Positions 1 to 7,028 of a stretch of 8,496 nt of DNA are shown here, piece by piece. The stretch lies in NCBI GenBank assembly GCA_002386405.1, contig DGIP01000092.1, positions 385-8,880 of the forward strand. The letters run 5' to 3'. This DNA is from Stenotrophomonas maltophilia. GTDB taxonomy: Bacteria > Pseudomonadota > Gammaproteobacteria > Xanthomonadales > Xanthomonadaceae. A program made the position numbers and the translations under genes. Each line of letters opens with the position of its first letter. Positions within the stretch are counted from its first letter, which is position 1. The notes beneath the pieces are model-generated. The model had not been told where the DNA came from. It ran no database searches and saw nothing but the letters and a program-made list of their open reading frames with translations.

Positions 1-960
1 CATGTAGATGTTGGTGCCGTCCAGGTTGAACGAGTAGCCCGTGGGAACCACCAGGCCCACCACCGACTTGCTGCAGCCGGCCTTTTCCATCTTTTCCATC
101 AGCGACGGCAGCGCCGATTCCGAGGACGAGGTGCCCAGCACCAGCAGCAGCTCGGCCTTCAGGTAGCGGGCCAGCTTGAACACCGAGAACCCGCACAGGC
201 GGCAGACCACGCCCAGGATGACCGCCACGAACAGGAACGCGGTGAGGTAGAACGAGCCCACCAGCCAGGCCAGGTTGATCAGCGAGCCCACGCCGTATTT
301 GCCGATGGTGAAGGCGATGGCGCCAAACGCACCGATCGGCGCGGCCTTCATCAGGATGTGCACCAGGCGGAACACCGGGGCGGTCAGCGCTTCCAGGAAG
401 GTCAGCACCGGGCGGCCGCGCTCACCCACCAGGGCCAGCGAAATGCCGAACAGCACCGCCACGAACAGCACCTGCAGGATGTTGCCATCCACGAAGGCGC
501 TGACCAGCGTGGCCGGAATGATGTCCATGACGAAGCCGGTGAGGGTCAGCTCGTGGGATTTTTCCACGTAGCTGTGCACCGCCGTCTGGTCCAGGTCGGC
601 CGGGTTGATGTTCATGCCGGCGCCGGGCTGCACCACGTGCGCCACCACCATGCCCACGATCAGCGCCAGCGTGGAGAAGAACAGGAAGTAGGCCATCGAC
701 TTGGCGAACACCCGGCCCACGGTGCGCAGGTGGGTCATGCCGGCGATGCCGGTGACGATGGTGAGGAAGATCACCGGGGCGATGATCATCTTCACCAGCT
801 TGATGAAGCCATCACCCAGCGGCTTGAGCGATTCGGCGAACGCCGGCTCGTAATGGCCAAGGATGGCGCCCAGCACGATCGCCACCACCACCTGGAAGTA
901 CAGCTGGCGGTAGAACGGCAACGGCTTGGCTGCAAGCGGGGCAGCGGTGGGAACGTGCAT
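1..960 (-). CDS. dctA: C4-dicarboxylate transporter DctA (3' end cut by window edge)
   Basis: Inner-membrane symporter of the glutamate/dicarboxylate:cation (DAACS) family that imports succinate, fumarate and malate using cation gradients. Reading leftward from ATG at 958-960 gives 320 open codons reaching base 1 with no stop. Family members are usually about 430-450 residues, so the last hairpin and helix are missing. Visible hallmarks are the N-terminal [20 protein letters not shown] helix, the serine-rich re-entrant motif [11 protein letters not shown] (residues 276-286), and the substrate/cation-binding helix [15 protein letters not shown] (306-320) at the edge. The start is well placed: GGAG lies six bases before ATG. 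The gene is divergent from the porin, with a shared 261-bp control region, and is followed there by a kinase carrying a DctB-like sensor. That context fits regulated dicarboxylate uptake. Family assignment is very secure; the exact substrate range is inferred. Confidence 0.97.
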   Translation of the reverse strand, partial: MHVPTAAPLAAKPLPFYRQLYFQVVVAIVLGAILGHYEPAFAESLKPLGDGFIKLVKMIIAPVIFLTIVTGIAGMTHLRTVGRVFAKSMAYFLFFSTLALIVGMVVAHVVQPGAGMNINPADLDQTAVHSYVEKSHELTLTGFVMDIIPATLVSAFVDGNILQVLFVAVLFGISLALVGERGRPVLTFLEALTAPVFRLVHILMKAAPIGAFGAIAFTIGKYGVGSLINLAWLVGSFYLTAFLFVAVILGVVCRLCGFSVFKLARYLKAELLLVLGTSSSESALPSLMEKMEKAGCSKSVVGLVVPTGYSFNLDGTNIYM

Positions 961-1221
961 GGGAAACTCCGGCAGTGTCACGGGGATGCCGGCCGCAGGC
1001 GGCGGCATCGGGCGTGGTCTTTTTACGCCCGCTGCATCGCCACGCAGATAACCTATTGGTACTAGCCCCCCTGTTCAGCAAAGCCCAGTGCCTACACTGC
1101 AGGGGCACCGCGCCCCCACGGCGGCGGGTGGCCGTGTCGTTCCGGGCCTTGTGGCCCAACAGTTTTCCCGCTCGCGGCCGTTGTTGTTCTGCCCCACTTT
1201 TAGAAGCCAGACCATAATTCC
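961..1221. promoter_or_regulatory. Divergent dctA/porin control region
   Basis: Non-coding spacer between two divergent genes, so both promoters should lie here. Seen directly: an exact dyad CAGTG-CCTA-CACTG at 1086-1099; a shorter near-dyad ACCTATTGGT at 1051-1060; a small GGGCC-TTGT-GGCCC hairpin at 1144-1157; and an AT-rich CATAAT hexamer at 1213-1218 just before the porin start, without a convincing -35 partner. The porin has only a weak ribosome-binding sequence. The dyads are candidate sites for a LuxR-type regulator such as the one at the right end of the window, but no consensus is matched. Open reading frames that can be drawn across this stretch look like shadows. Confidence 0.6.
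985..1030 (-). promoter_or_regulatory. Two tandem hairpins in the probable dctA leader
   Basis: Hairpin 1 spans 985-1009: GATGCCG pairs with CGGCATC (7 bp), then one bulged G, then CCGC with GCGG. Hairpin 2 spans 1010-1030: GGGCGT pairs with ACGCCC around a nine-base T-rich loop. They abut directly and lie 25-70 bases upstream of the dctA start, so they would fold in its mRNA leader if transcription starts upstream of 1030. Neither is followed by a proper T-run in the dctA direction. A role in attenuation or mRNA stability is possible but not shown. Confidence 0.45.
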
Positions 1222-2388
1222 ATGCGCCTGACCCCCCTGTTTGTTGCACTCACCGCCCTGTCCGCCCCCCTCGCCGCGTCCGCCGCGGACTGGGACAACT
1301 GGCCGACCAAGGTCGCCTTCAGCGACGGCACCGAACTGGCCGCCACTGCCAACATCGCCTACGACCTCAACGATTTCTCCGGCGCCGACGCGTTCGAAGA
1401 TGACGATGCGGTACGCCGCAAGGAGTTCGGCGCGACCCTGAAGAAGAAGGGCGTGTACGACGCGATGGTGTACTACGACTTCCAGGCCGACACCTGGCTG
1501 GACGTGTTCTTCCGCTTCGAGAGCAAGGCCGTGTTCGGCAAGGACGTGGGCCGCTTCCGCTTCGGTTACATGAAGACCCCGGTCGGCCTGGATTCCAACA
1601 CCTCCTCGCGCGCCGGCAGCTTCATGGAAACCGCCCTGCCCGTGCAGGCCTTCTACGCCGGCCGCCGCACCGGTGCCGAGTGGGTGCTGGAGCGCCCGCA
1701 GTACCTGATGCAGGTGGGCGCCTATGGCGGCAAGGACCTGCAGGGTGACAACCCCGGCACCACCCAGGCCGTGCGCGGCGTGTGGACCCCGGTGAAGGCA
1801 CCGGGCGATGTGATCCACCTGGGGCTGGCCTATTCGCAGGAAAACCCGCGCGGCTACCGCGACGGCCGCGACGTGCACCACGACGCCAGCGCGCGCCTGC
1901 GCGCGCGCCCGGAAGCCGGCCTGACCGACATCCGCTTGGTGGATTCGGGCGCGCTGGTCACCGCCGACCAGATCCGCCGCACCGGCCTGGAAGGCATCTA
2001 CATCCACGGCCCGTTCTCGGTGCAGGCCGAAGCGCTGCGCACCACGGTCACCCGTGATGGCAAGCCGGATTACACCGGTGATGGCCAGTACGTGATGGGC
2101 AGCTGGATCGTCACCGGCGAGTCGCGTCCGTACAGCGCGGGCGCCGTGGCCAACGTGAAGCCGGCGCACGATTACGGCGCGGTGGAACTGCTGGCCCGCT
2201 ACAGCCGCATCGACCTGGACGACGCCGATGTGTTCGGTGGCCGCCAGCACGACTGGACCGTGGGTGCGAACTGGTACCTCACCAGCCACTTCAAGTTCCA
2301 GGCGAACTACGTGTGGGCGGATGCGAGCCGCCGTGGCGTGCGGACCAAGCCGGAGATCTTCGAGCTTCGGGCGCAGGTTCACTTCTGA
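1222..2388 (+). CDS. OprO/OprP-type (phosphate-selective porin family) outer-membrane porin
   Basis: Predicted 388-residue beta-barrel porin. A signal peptide occupies residues 1-21 with a hydrophobic core and an A-x-A site (ASA|AD). The mature chain alternates short amphipathic strands and ends EIFELRAQVHF, with the C-terminal phenylalanine recognised by the Bam machinery. Family-typical stretches are FRFGYMKTPVGLD (about 111-123), GQYVMGSWIVTGE (about 289-301), and late strands around LLARYSRIDL and NWYLTSHFKFQANYVW. The length is slightly below the roughly 400-440 of OprO/OprP. Xanthomonadaceae carry several such paralogues and the family name does not prove phosphate specificity. Divergence from dctA and proximity to a dicarboxylate-type sensor kinase suggest a role in outer-membrane passage of organic acids; this is inference. 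No strong Shine-Dalgarno sequence precedes the ATG. Another signal-peptide-compatible start was not seen. Confidence 0.9.
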   Translation: MRLTPLFVALTALSAPLAASAADWDNWPTKVAFSDGTELAATANIAYDLNDFSGADAFEDDDAVRRKEFGATLKKKGVYDAMVYYDFQADTWLDVFFRFESKAVFGKDVGRFRFGYMKTPVGLDSNTSSRAGSFMETALPVQAFYAGRRTGAEWVLERPQYLMQVGAYGGKDLQGDNPGTTQAVRGVWTPVKAPGDVIHLGLAYSQENPRGYRDGRDVHHDASARLRARPEAGLTDIRLVDSGALVTADQIRRTGLEGIYIHGPFSVQAEALRTTVTRDGKPDYTGDGQYVMGSWIVTGESRPYSAGAVANVKPAHDYGAVELLARYSRIDLDDADVFGGRQHDWTVGANWYLTSHFKFQANYVWADASRRGVRTKPEIFELRAQVHF

Positions 2389-2395
2389 TGTTCAA

Positions 2396-2424
2396 CGGCG
2401 GGTGCGTGCAACGCGCACCCGCCG
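2396..2424 (+). terminator. 11-bp intergenic hairpin between porin and kinase
   Basis: CGGCGGGTGCG at 2396-2406 pairs perfectly with CGCACCCGCCG at 2414-2424 around a seven-base loop. It begins eight bases after the porin stop and ends 20 bases before the kinase start. No T-run follows, so it is not a canonical intrinsic terminator. It more likely gives partial termination or protects the porin mRNA 3' end, which would set abundant porin apart from a scarce kinase in one transcript. The type label is therefore tentative. Confidence 0.55.
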
Positions 2425-2444
2425 GCACACCGTAAACTGACGCC

Positions 2445-5093
2445 ATGTACCGCGTCTCCCGCTACCGCCCGTTGCTGTTGACCCTGCTGGTCATGGTGGG
2501 CGGTACGCTTCTGGCTGGCCTGGTTGCCGGCCGTTATGCCCAGCAGCGCGCCCACGCGGCCGAAAGCACCCAGGTGCGCCGCCAGCTGGACCTGTACGCC
2601 CAGACCCTGCAGCAGCGCATCGACCGCTTCCGGACGCTGCCCCAACTGCTGGCGCTGGATCCGGAGCTGTTGCAGGCGGTGAGCGACCCGCTGGATGACG
2701 CCGAGCGGCACCGGCTCAATCTCAAGCTGCAGCAAGCCAACAACGTCACCCGCGCCTCCACCCTCACCCTGATCGACCGCCATGGCGTGGCGGTGGCTGC
2801 CAGCAACTGGGACCAGCCCACCACGAATGTGGGCGAGGACTACAGCTATCGGCCCTACTTCCAGCAGGCCATGACCAAGGGCACCGGGCGCTTCTACGGC
2901 ATCGGGATGACCACGGCGGTGCCGGGCTACTTCCTGTCGCAGGCGATCCTCAACCGCGAGGGCGATGTGCTGGGTGTCATCGCCATCAAGATCGAGCTGC
3001 GGGCGCTGGAGCAAGAGTGGCTGCAGAGCACCGACATCGTGATGGCCAGCGATGCGCATGACGTAGTGTTCCTGGCCAACGGCGATGCATGGCGCTACCG
3101 CCTGCTGCGCCCGCTCTCCCCGGCCGAGCGCAAGGAGATGCTCGCCACCCGCCAGTACGCCGACCGCTCACTGCAGCCGCTGCAGGCGCGCACGCTGGAT
3201 GTGCTGGCCGATGGTGGCCGCATGGTGCGGCTGGAGCAGCCCTCGCTGCCGCGCCCGATGCTGTGGCAGACCTACGTGCTGGATGACCCGCAATGGAAAC
3301 TGCACCTGCTGCACGATGCCGGCGCCAGCGCCGCCGTGGGCCGCAGTACCGCACTGGCGGCCGGCGGCATCTGGCTGGCGCTGTGCTTCCTGACCTTGTT
3401 CATCCAGCAGCGCCGGCGCCTGGCCTCGCACCGGCAGCGCAGCCGCCTGGAGCTGGAAGCGGTGCTGCAGCAGCACGCACAGGAACTGCGTACCGCGCAG
3501 GATGGCGTGCTGCAGGCCGCCCAGCAGGCCGACAGCGGGCTCAGCCGCAGCCTGGCGCACCTCCCGCAGGGCGTGGTGGTGATCGACAGCGAGCAGCGGC
3601 TGGTGGCATGGAATGCACGCTACCTGGAGCTGTTCCGGTTCCCGCCGGATCTGATCCGGGTGGGTGTGCCGATTGCTGAGGCGTTCCGCTACAACGCCCG
3701 CCGTGGCCTGCTCGGCCCCGGGCCGATTGACGAGGCCATCGAGCGCCGCCTGAACCACCTGCGCAGTGGCCGCCCGCATATGCGCGAGAGTGAGAAGGAC
3801 GACGGCACGGTGCTGGAGATCCGTGGCAACCCGCTGCCCGATGGCGGCTTCGTCACCAGCTACGCCGATATCACCGCCTACAAGAACACCGCGCGTGAGC
3901 TGCGCTCGCTGGCAGATGCGCTGGAACACCGCGTGGCCGAGCGCACCCGCGACCTGGACGAAGCACGTCGCGAGGCCGAGCGCGCCAACCGCTACAAGAC
4001 CCGCTTCGTGGCCTCGGCCGTGCATGACCTGCTGCAGCCGCTCAATGCCGCGCGCATGTTCGTTTCGGTGCTGCGCGGCAAGCTGAGTGGCGATGCGCGC
4101 GAGCTGAGCGAGCATGTGGATGCTGCGCTGGCCGCGCAGGATTCCATCCTCAACAGCCTGCTGGATATCTCGCGGTTGGAATCGGGCACGTTGCAGACGC
4201 ATGTGCGTCCGTTTGCACTGTCGCCGCTGCTGGAAACGCTGGCGCGCGAATTTGGCATTGCCGCCAAGGCGCGCGGGCTGGAGCTGGATTGGGTGGATAC
4301 CCGTGCGGTGGTGGTGAGCGATGAGGCGCTGCTGCGTCGCATCCTGCAGAATTTCCTCTCCAATGCGCTGCGCTATACGCCGCGTGGGCGGGTGCTGATC
4401 GGCTGCCGCCGAGTGGGCGACCAGCTGCGCATTGAAGTGCATGACCAGGGCCCGGGCATTCCGGAGAGCCTGCAGGGCGAGATCTTCGAGGAGTTCCGGC
4501 GGCTGGATGATGGCGTGGACCAGGAGCGCGGCGCCGGGTTGGGCCTGGCGATCGTGGAGCGCATCGGACGGTTGCTGGGACACCGCATCAGCCTGCGCTC
4601 CACGTTGGGCAGCGGCAGCGTGTTTGCCGTCACCGTTCCGCTGGGCAGCGCCGATGCGATACCGGCACCCGCTCCTGCCCCCGTGGTGTCGGCGGATTCG
4701 GGCGATGACAGCCCGCTGCGGCAGTGCCGGGTGTGGAGCATTGATGACGACCCGCGTGTGTGCGCGGCTACCCGTGCACTATTGGAACGCTGGGGCTGCC
4801 GGGTGGAGCTGGCTGATGGGCCGCATGCCGCACTGGAGATTGCCTCGGCGTTGAACGTGCCACAGCTGGTGCTGCTGGATGTACGCATGGGCCAGTGGCA
4901 TGGCCCGAATCTTTACGAGCAGCTGTGCGAGCTGTGGCAGGCACGCCCACCGGTGATCTTGGTTACTGCCGAGCGCGATGATGCGTTGAAGGCGCAGGCT
5001 GCGGAGAATGGTTGGGGCTTCCTGTCCAAGCCGGTGCGCCCGCCGGCCTTGCGGGCGCTGATGACGCAGTTGCTGGTTCGGCATCGGGCGTAG
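2445..5093 (+). CDS. Hybrid sensor histidine kinase with DctB-like periplasmic sensor, PAS and C-terminal receiver
   Basis: Predicted inner-membrane sensor of 882 residues. Membrane segments lie at about 8-29 and 303-321 and bracket a periplasmic dCache/PDC domain. That domain carries stretches typical of DctB-type C4-dicarboxylate sensors: NWDQPT (121-126), YSYRPYF (133-139), GYFLSQAI (161-168), and a GVIAIKIEL strand. A PAS domain follows (about 370-480), then a coiled-coil linker (481-518). HisKA has phospho-acceptor H527 in AVHDLLQPLN. HATPase has N640 in QNFLSNALRY, DQGPGIP (667-673), FEEF (681-684) and GAGLGLAI (696-703). The receiver has acidic residues D767-D769, phospho-acceptor D812, T841 and K862, so it looks active. 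The HDLLQPLN-type H box is shared with other hybrid kinases that work with LuxR-type regulators. The gene lies 56 bp after the porin. The likely partner is the NarL/LuxR regulator at 7727-8380. The ligand is inferred from homology. The start is chosen because it retains the first membrane segment; no good Shine-Dalgarno sequence is seen. Confidence 0.93.
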   Translation: MYRVSRYRPLLLTLLVMVGGTLLAGLVAGRYAQQRAHAAESTQVRRQLDLYAQTLQQRIDRFRTLPQLLALDPELLQAVSDPLDDAERHRLNLKLQQANNVTRASTLTLIDRHGVAVAASNWDQPTTNVGEDYSYRPYFQQAMTKGTGRFYGIGMTTAVPGYFLSQAILNREGDVLGVIAIKIELRALEQEWLQSTDIVMASDAHDVVFLANGDAWRYRLLRPLSPAERKEMLATRQYADRSLQPLQARTLDVLADGGRMVRLEQPSLPRPMLWQTYVLDDPQWKLHLLHDAGASAAVGRSTALAAGGIWLALCFLTLFIQQRRRLASHRQRSRLELEAVLQQHAQELRTAQDGVLQAAQQADSGLSRSLAHLPQGVVVIDSEQRLVAWNARYLELFRFPPDLIRVGVPIAEAFRYNARRGLLGPGPIDEAIERRLNHLRSGRPHMRESEKDDGTVLEIRGNPLPDGGFVTSYADITAYKNTARELRSLADALEHRVAERTRDLDEARREAERANRYKTRFVASAVHDLLQPLNAARMFVSVLRGKLSGDARELSEHVDAALAAQDSILNSLLDISRLESGTLQTHVRPFALSPLLETLAREFGIAAKARGLELDWVDTRAVVVSDEALLRRILQNFLSNALRYTPRGRVLIGCRRVGDQLRIEVHDQGPGIPESLQGEIFEEFRRLDDGVDQERGAGLGLAIVERIGRLLGHRISLRSTLGSGSVFAVTVPLGSADAIPAPAPAPVVSADSGDDSPLRQCRVWSIDDDPRVCAATRALLERWGCRVELADGPHAALEIASALNVPQLVLLDVRMGQWHGPNLYEQLCELWQARPPVILVTAERDDALKAQAAENGWGFLSKPVRPPALRALMTQLLVRHRA

Positions 5094-5139
5094 ACCGGCG
5101 CGTACCTCACCGGCTTGAAGTGCTTTTCTTCGTTGATGG

Positions 5140-5200
5140 TCATGCCATTACCGAACGTTCGAACGAGGTCGGTGGTCGATCGGGATGCGACCCTACCGGG
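5140..5200 (-). repeat. GTAG-headed repeat, copy A
   Basis: A 61-bp copy, read on the minus strand from its GTAG head. On the plus strand it runs from TCATGCC to CCCTACCGGG. The stem GGTCG/CGACC lies next to the GTAG. The second half contains CGTTCGAACG, a perfect palindrome, inside a CCGA...TCGG pairing. A conserved CTTCG at 5128-5132, twelve bases before the core, is at the same spacing in copies C and D (TTTCG in B), so the true element may be about 73 bp. It lies 46 bp after the kinase stop and 21 bp after the lipoprotein stop, so it sits between two convergent gene ends. Confidence 0.85.
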
Positions 5201-5221
5201 CGGCGCGCGAATGGCCCGCGT

Positions 5222-5884
5222 TTACTGCCACCCCTGGTTGCACCTCAGCGCCTCTGCTGTGCTGATGATCTCCGCATCCAGAGCATCGAACGACGTCGGC
5301 AGCTTTTCCCTGGCAAAGTACGAGTACCCAACCTTATAGTCGGGGCCCAGCATGATTCTGTGGCAGAAGTATCCACGGTATCCTCGCGCCTCGCTGCACA
5401 CAGCCATCAATTGATCATCTGCTCGCATGCCCGTGTGAGGCGTCGCATCCATCCGCCAGACATACCAGTTGCGGTAGTCCCTGTTTGGCGCGTCGAAAAT
5501 CGCCATCATGTCGGCACTCAACACCATTGCGCTCGCTTCTTCCTTGGTGGCGAAATCGGCTACATAGGCACCGGGGCCGAAATCAGCAAATCTCCAACCG
5601 TGATGGTCCTTCCGGCTCCCGACGGCCATCGAGAGAAGACTCTGCGGCCCCATGCACGCTTTGCCCTGCTGGTTCCAACATCCGCCGAGGGCAAAGCCAC
5701 CTTGGACAACGTTCCCCGAACCGGGACCTGGAAGTGTTACATCCACCGAACCCGGCACGCAGAACTCACCCTGTGCGCCCTCGAATCGATATGTTGTGGT
5801 GGCATCGCCGCAGCCAGCAAGCAGCATCGCTGCAATGAACACAGCCATCTTGATCGGCACGAGTTGGTTGCGGTCGACAGCCAT
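5222..5884 (-). CDS. Unrecognised six-cysteine lipoprotein
   Basis: Predicted 220-residue lipoprotein of unknown function. Its N-terminus carries a lysine followed by a hydrophobic stretch and a lipobox, MLLAGC, with lipidation at C25. Residues +2 and +3 are Gly and Asp, so retention in the inner membrane or export to the outer membrane cannot be decided. The mature part has six further cysteines (in GEFC, GGCW, KACM, AVCSE, YFCHR and LRCN), enough for three disulphides in the periplasm. It is rich in aromatic residues, glycine and methionine. The start at 5884 is chosen over longer versions because AGGGG lies five bases upstream and because it places the lipobox normally. I do not recognise a family. 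It stands alone between repeat copies A and E. Immunity lipoproteins of interbacterial toxins look broadly like this, but no toxin gene is visible here, so that is speculation. Confidence 0.8.
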   Translation of the reverse strand: MAVDRNQLVPIKMAVFIAAMLLAGCGDATTTYRFEGAQGEFCVPGSVDVTLPGPGSGNVVQGGFALGGCWNQQGKACMGPQSLLSMAVGSRKDHHGWRFADFGPGAYVADFATKEEASAMVLSADMMAIFDAPNRDYRNWYVWRMDATPHTGMRADDQLMAVCSEARGYRGYFCHRIMLGPDYKVGYSYFAREKLPTSFDALDAEIISTAEALRCNQGWQ

Positions 5885-5954
5885 GAAATCCCCTGATTGC
5901 CCAGGCGAAAATGCCCGCCACCAACACCGCGCTACTCCCCGCGACCGGCAGCAC

Positions 5955-6015
5955 CTCGGTAGGGTCGCACACCTGTCGACCGCTGGTAAGGGTGCCGAGT
6001 GCGGCGAAGGCATGA
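5955..6015 (+). repeat. GTAG-headed repeat, copy E (inverted)
   Basis: A 61-bp copy, the only one with its GTAG head on the plus strand. It starts CTCGGTAGGGTCGCA and ends AAGGCATGA. The GGTCG/CGACC stem beside GTAG is intact, with a different nine-base loop. The middle part is diverged from the other copies but the end GGCATGACC is kept. It aligns with copy A read on the minus strand without gaps. It is 70 bp upstream of the lipoprotein start and may lie in that gene's leader or promoter. Confidence 0.7.
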
Positions 6016-6047
6016 CCACTGAAAGAAGAGCGATCTTTCGCCCTGGG

Positions 6048-6108
6048 CCATGCCACAACCGAGTGTTGGAAATAGGTCGGCAGTGGTTTTGGATGCGACC
6101 CTACCGGG
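6048..6108 (-). repeat. GTAG-headed repeat, copy B
   Basis: A 61-bp copy aligning without gaps to copy A. The last 18 bases on the plus strand, GGATGCGACCCTACCGGG, are identical to copies A and D. The inner part is diverged: the GGTCG stem now pairs with a CGACC further away. It starts 29 bp after the symE stop codon. A TTTCG at 6036-6040 corresponds to the CTTCG extension seen in other copies. It forms an inverted pair with copy E. Confidence 0.8.
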
Positions 6109-6137
6109 TGCATCCCGTGGCACCGGACCAATCCCCG

Positions 6138-6473
6138 TTACTCCGTCGCCTCTTTGGCTGTCGTGCCTGCCACCCGGCGATTCTTCCTCGGGGTGTGGTC
6201 CAGATACCGATACGGCACCGGAATCGGCGTCTCATCCAACGTCAACGTGATCCGCTTGCTCTCCACTTCCACGAACACACGACTGCCTACCGGCAGCTCA
6301 AACCGCTCCATCCACATGCCGCGCAGCACCAGGCAGGGAATGCGACCGCCGTCTGGCAGGGGATGACCGCCGGGATGTGAGAACGAACCGACACGCAGGC
6401 TCTCCGGCACATGCATGCCGATGCGGGTTTGGGGCTGTTCGTTGGAATGCAGAGCCGAATTTGAACGACGCAT
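6138..6473 (-). CDS. symE: SymE-family (type I toxin-like, AbrB-fold) protein
   Basis: Predicted 111-residue protein. Its central part (about 44-80) matches the SymE signature: RIPCLVLRGMWM, then F-x-x-P-V-G-S-R-V-F-V-E-V, then RITLTLDE. This is the swapped-hairpin AbrB-like fold of SymE, an SOS-induced protein of E. coli that blocks growth when overproduced and is repressed by the antisense RNA SymR. Xanthomonadaceae carry many diverged relatives. Residues 1-43 and the basic tail 92-111 (TPRKNRRVAG region) are outside the core. The start at 6473 is favoured over an upstream one at 6671 because GGAGGT stands five bases before this ATG, while the extension looks non-coding. A strong hairpin lies just upstream. 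No SymR-like RNA can be proven, and no LexA box was recognised. The family call is good; toxicity in this organism is unproven. Confidence 0.8.
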   Translation of the reverse strand: MRRSNSALHSNEQPQTRIGMHVPESLRVGSFSHPGGHPLPDGGRIPCLVLRGMWMERFELPVGSRVFVEVESKRITLTLDETPIPVPYRYLDHTPRKNRRVAGTTAKEATE

Positions 6474-6492
6474 TTGCCACCTCCAGGGAAGT

Positions 6493-6517
6493 CTCCCTCG
6501 CCGGAATGGCGAGGGAG
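6493..6517 (-). promoter_or_regulatory. 10-bp hairpin in the symE leader
   Basis: CTCCCTCGCC at 6493-6502 pairs perfectly with GGCGAGGGAG at 6508-6517 around a five-base loop. It ends 19 bases before the symE start, directly before the GGAGGT ribosome-binding sequence. In the mRNA it would be a stable 5' leader structure that could limit ribosome loading. On the plus strand it could instead belong to an antisense RNA. No T-run follows on either strand, so a classical terminator is unlikely. Confidence 0.6.
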
Positions 6518-6951
6518 TCGGGAGGTTGAAATCCGCTCGGATGTGCACGGCATGACGTATTCCCGCGAAGGTGTTGTATTTCGCCACCCTCCCGACATAG
6601 GACATCCACAACTGCGACACCGATGGAGATTTCAAGCTCCGAGGCAACACCATGCACCATGCAGCGCGCAAAGTTAAATCGCTTGTTTTGAATGATATTT
6701 GAGTATCGATAGACGCACACTACTAATCGTCGCAAACAACACCTTGTCGAGATTTCGGTTTCTGATAGCCTTCGTTTGCAGCCCTAGGAACACGTTCTCT
6801 CCCAGCCACCATTACTGGTGATGACACTAGGTACGTACTGGCGCCGTTCGCGGGGCCAGTCTATTTTCAGGAAGCCTGCCGCTTGCGGGTTTGATGCATC
6901 TGCGGCACTACCCACACATTCCTGGAGGCCATAGCGCGACTTCGGTTTTTG
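6518..6951. other. Gene-less stretch upstream of symE
   Basis: No convincing gene in about 430 bp. The part around 6670-6740 is more AT-rich than the rest of the window and holds a weak minus-strand promoter candidate: TTGCGA (6730-6735) and TATCGA (6706-6711), with an 18-bp spacer. It would give symE a leader of over 200 nt. Between 6788 and 6888 there are four small stems: GAAC/GTTC, CACCA/TGGTG, ACTGGC/GCCAGT and CCGC/GCGG. A structured RNA is possible. A 37-codon frame at 6821-6934 on the plus strand lacks a good ribosome-binding site and is not called. Confidence 0.5.
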
Positions 6952-7011
6952 TCATGCCCTACCAAGCCGATTGGATGAATCGGCGGTCGATTGGGATGCG
7001 ACTCTACCGGG
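6952..7011 (-). repeat. GTAG-headed repeat, copy C
   Basis: A 60-bp copy about 90% identical to copy D. On the plus strand it begins TCATGCCCTACC and ends GACTCTACCGGG, so the otherwise conserved GACCC is changed to GACTC. It contains the hairpins CCGAT/ATCGG and GGTCG/CGACT (the last pair weakened by that change). The CTTCG extension is at 6940-6944. It lies 17 bp after the stop codon of the membrane protein gene. Confidence 0.85.
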
Positions 7012-7028
7012 CTACAGGCCGCCGGTTT

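Larger units (their letters stand above)
5951..6111. repeat. MITE/BIME-like unit formed by inverted copies E and B
   Basis: Copies E and B face each other tail to tail and make a roughly 160-bp unit. The ends are a perfect 13-bp inverted repeat, CGGTAGGGTCGCA at 5957-5969 and TGCGACCCTACCG at 6094-6106. With one bulged T this extends by GCACC/GGTGC to 5951 and 6111. The centre also folds: GGCATG (6009-6014) with CATGCC (6049-6054), and inside that GAAAGA (6021-6026) with TCTTTC (6034-6039). It fills most of the gap between the symE stop and the lipoprotein start. It encodes nothing visible and would need a transposase supplied elsewhere if mobile. Confidence 0.7.

Noticed and set aside
358..1065. 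Long plus-strand reading frame opposite dctA
   Set aside because: It is antisense to a clear dctA gene and its His/Gln/Arg-rich product is typical of a shadow frame in GC-rich DNA.
1078..1092. Sigma-54-like promoter for dctA (GGCAC ... TTGC on the minus strand)
   Set aside because: The spacing between the GG and GC elements is one base too long, and the partner regulator is not a sigma-54 activator.
1075..2382. 435-codon minus-strand reading frame opposite the porin
   Set aside because: Antisense to a gene with a signal peptide and barrel signature; its composition is that of a shadow frame.
3168..4583. 471-codon minus-strand reading frame opposite the kinase
   Set aside because: It mirrors conserved kinase domains and shows no domain of its own.
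6474..6671. 66-residue N-terminal extension of the SymE-like protein
   Set aside because: The frame crosses the leader hairpin, has no family similarity, and the ATG at 6473 has a strong GGAGGT ribosome-binding site.
6821..6934. 37-codon plus-strand reading frame
   Set aside because: No clear ribosome-binding site or recognisable protein, and it overlaps a run of small stems.
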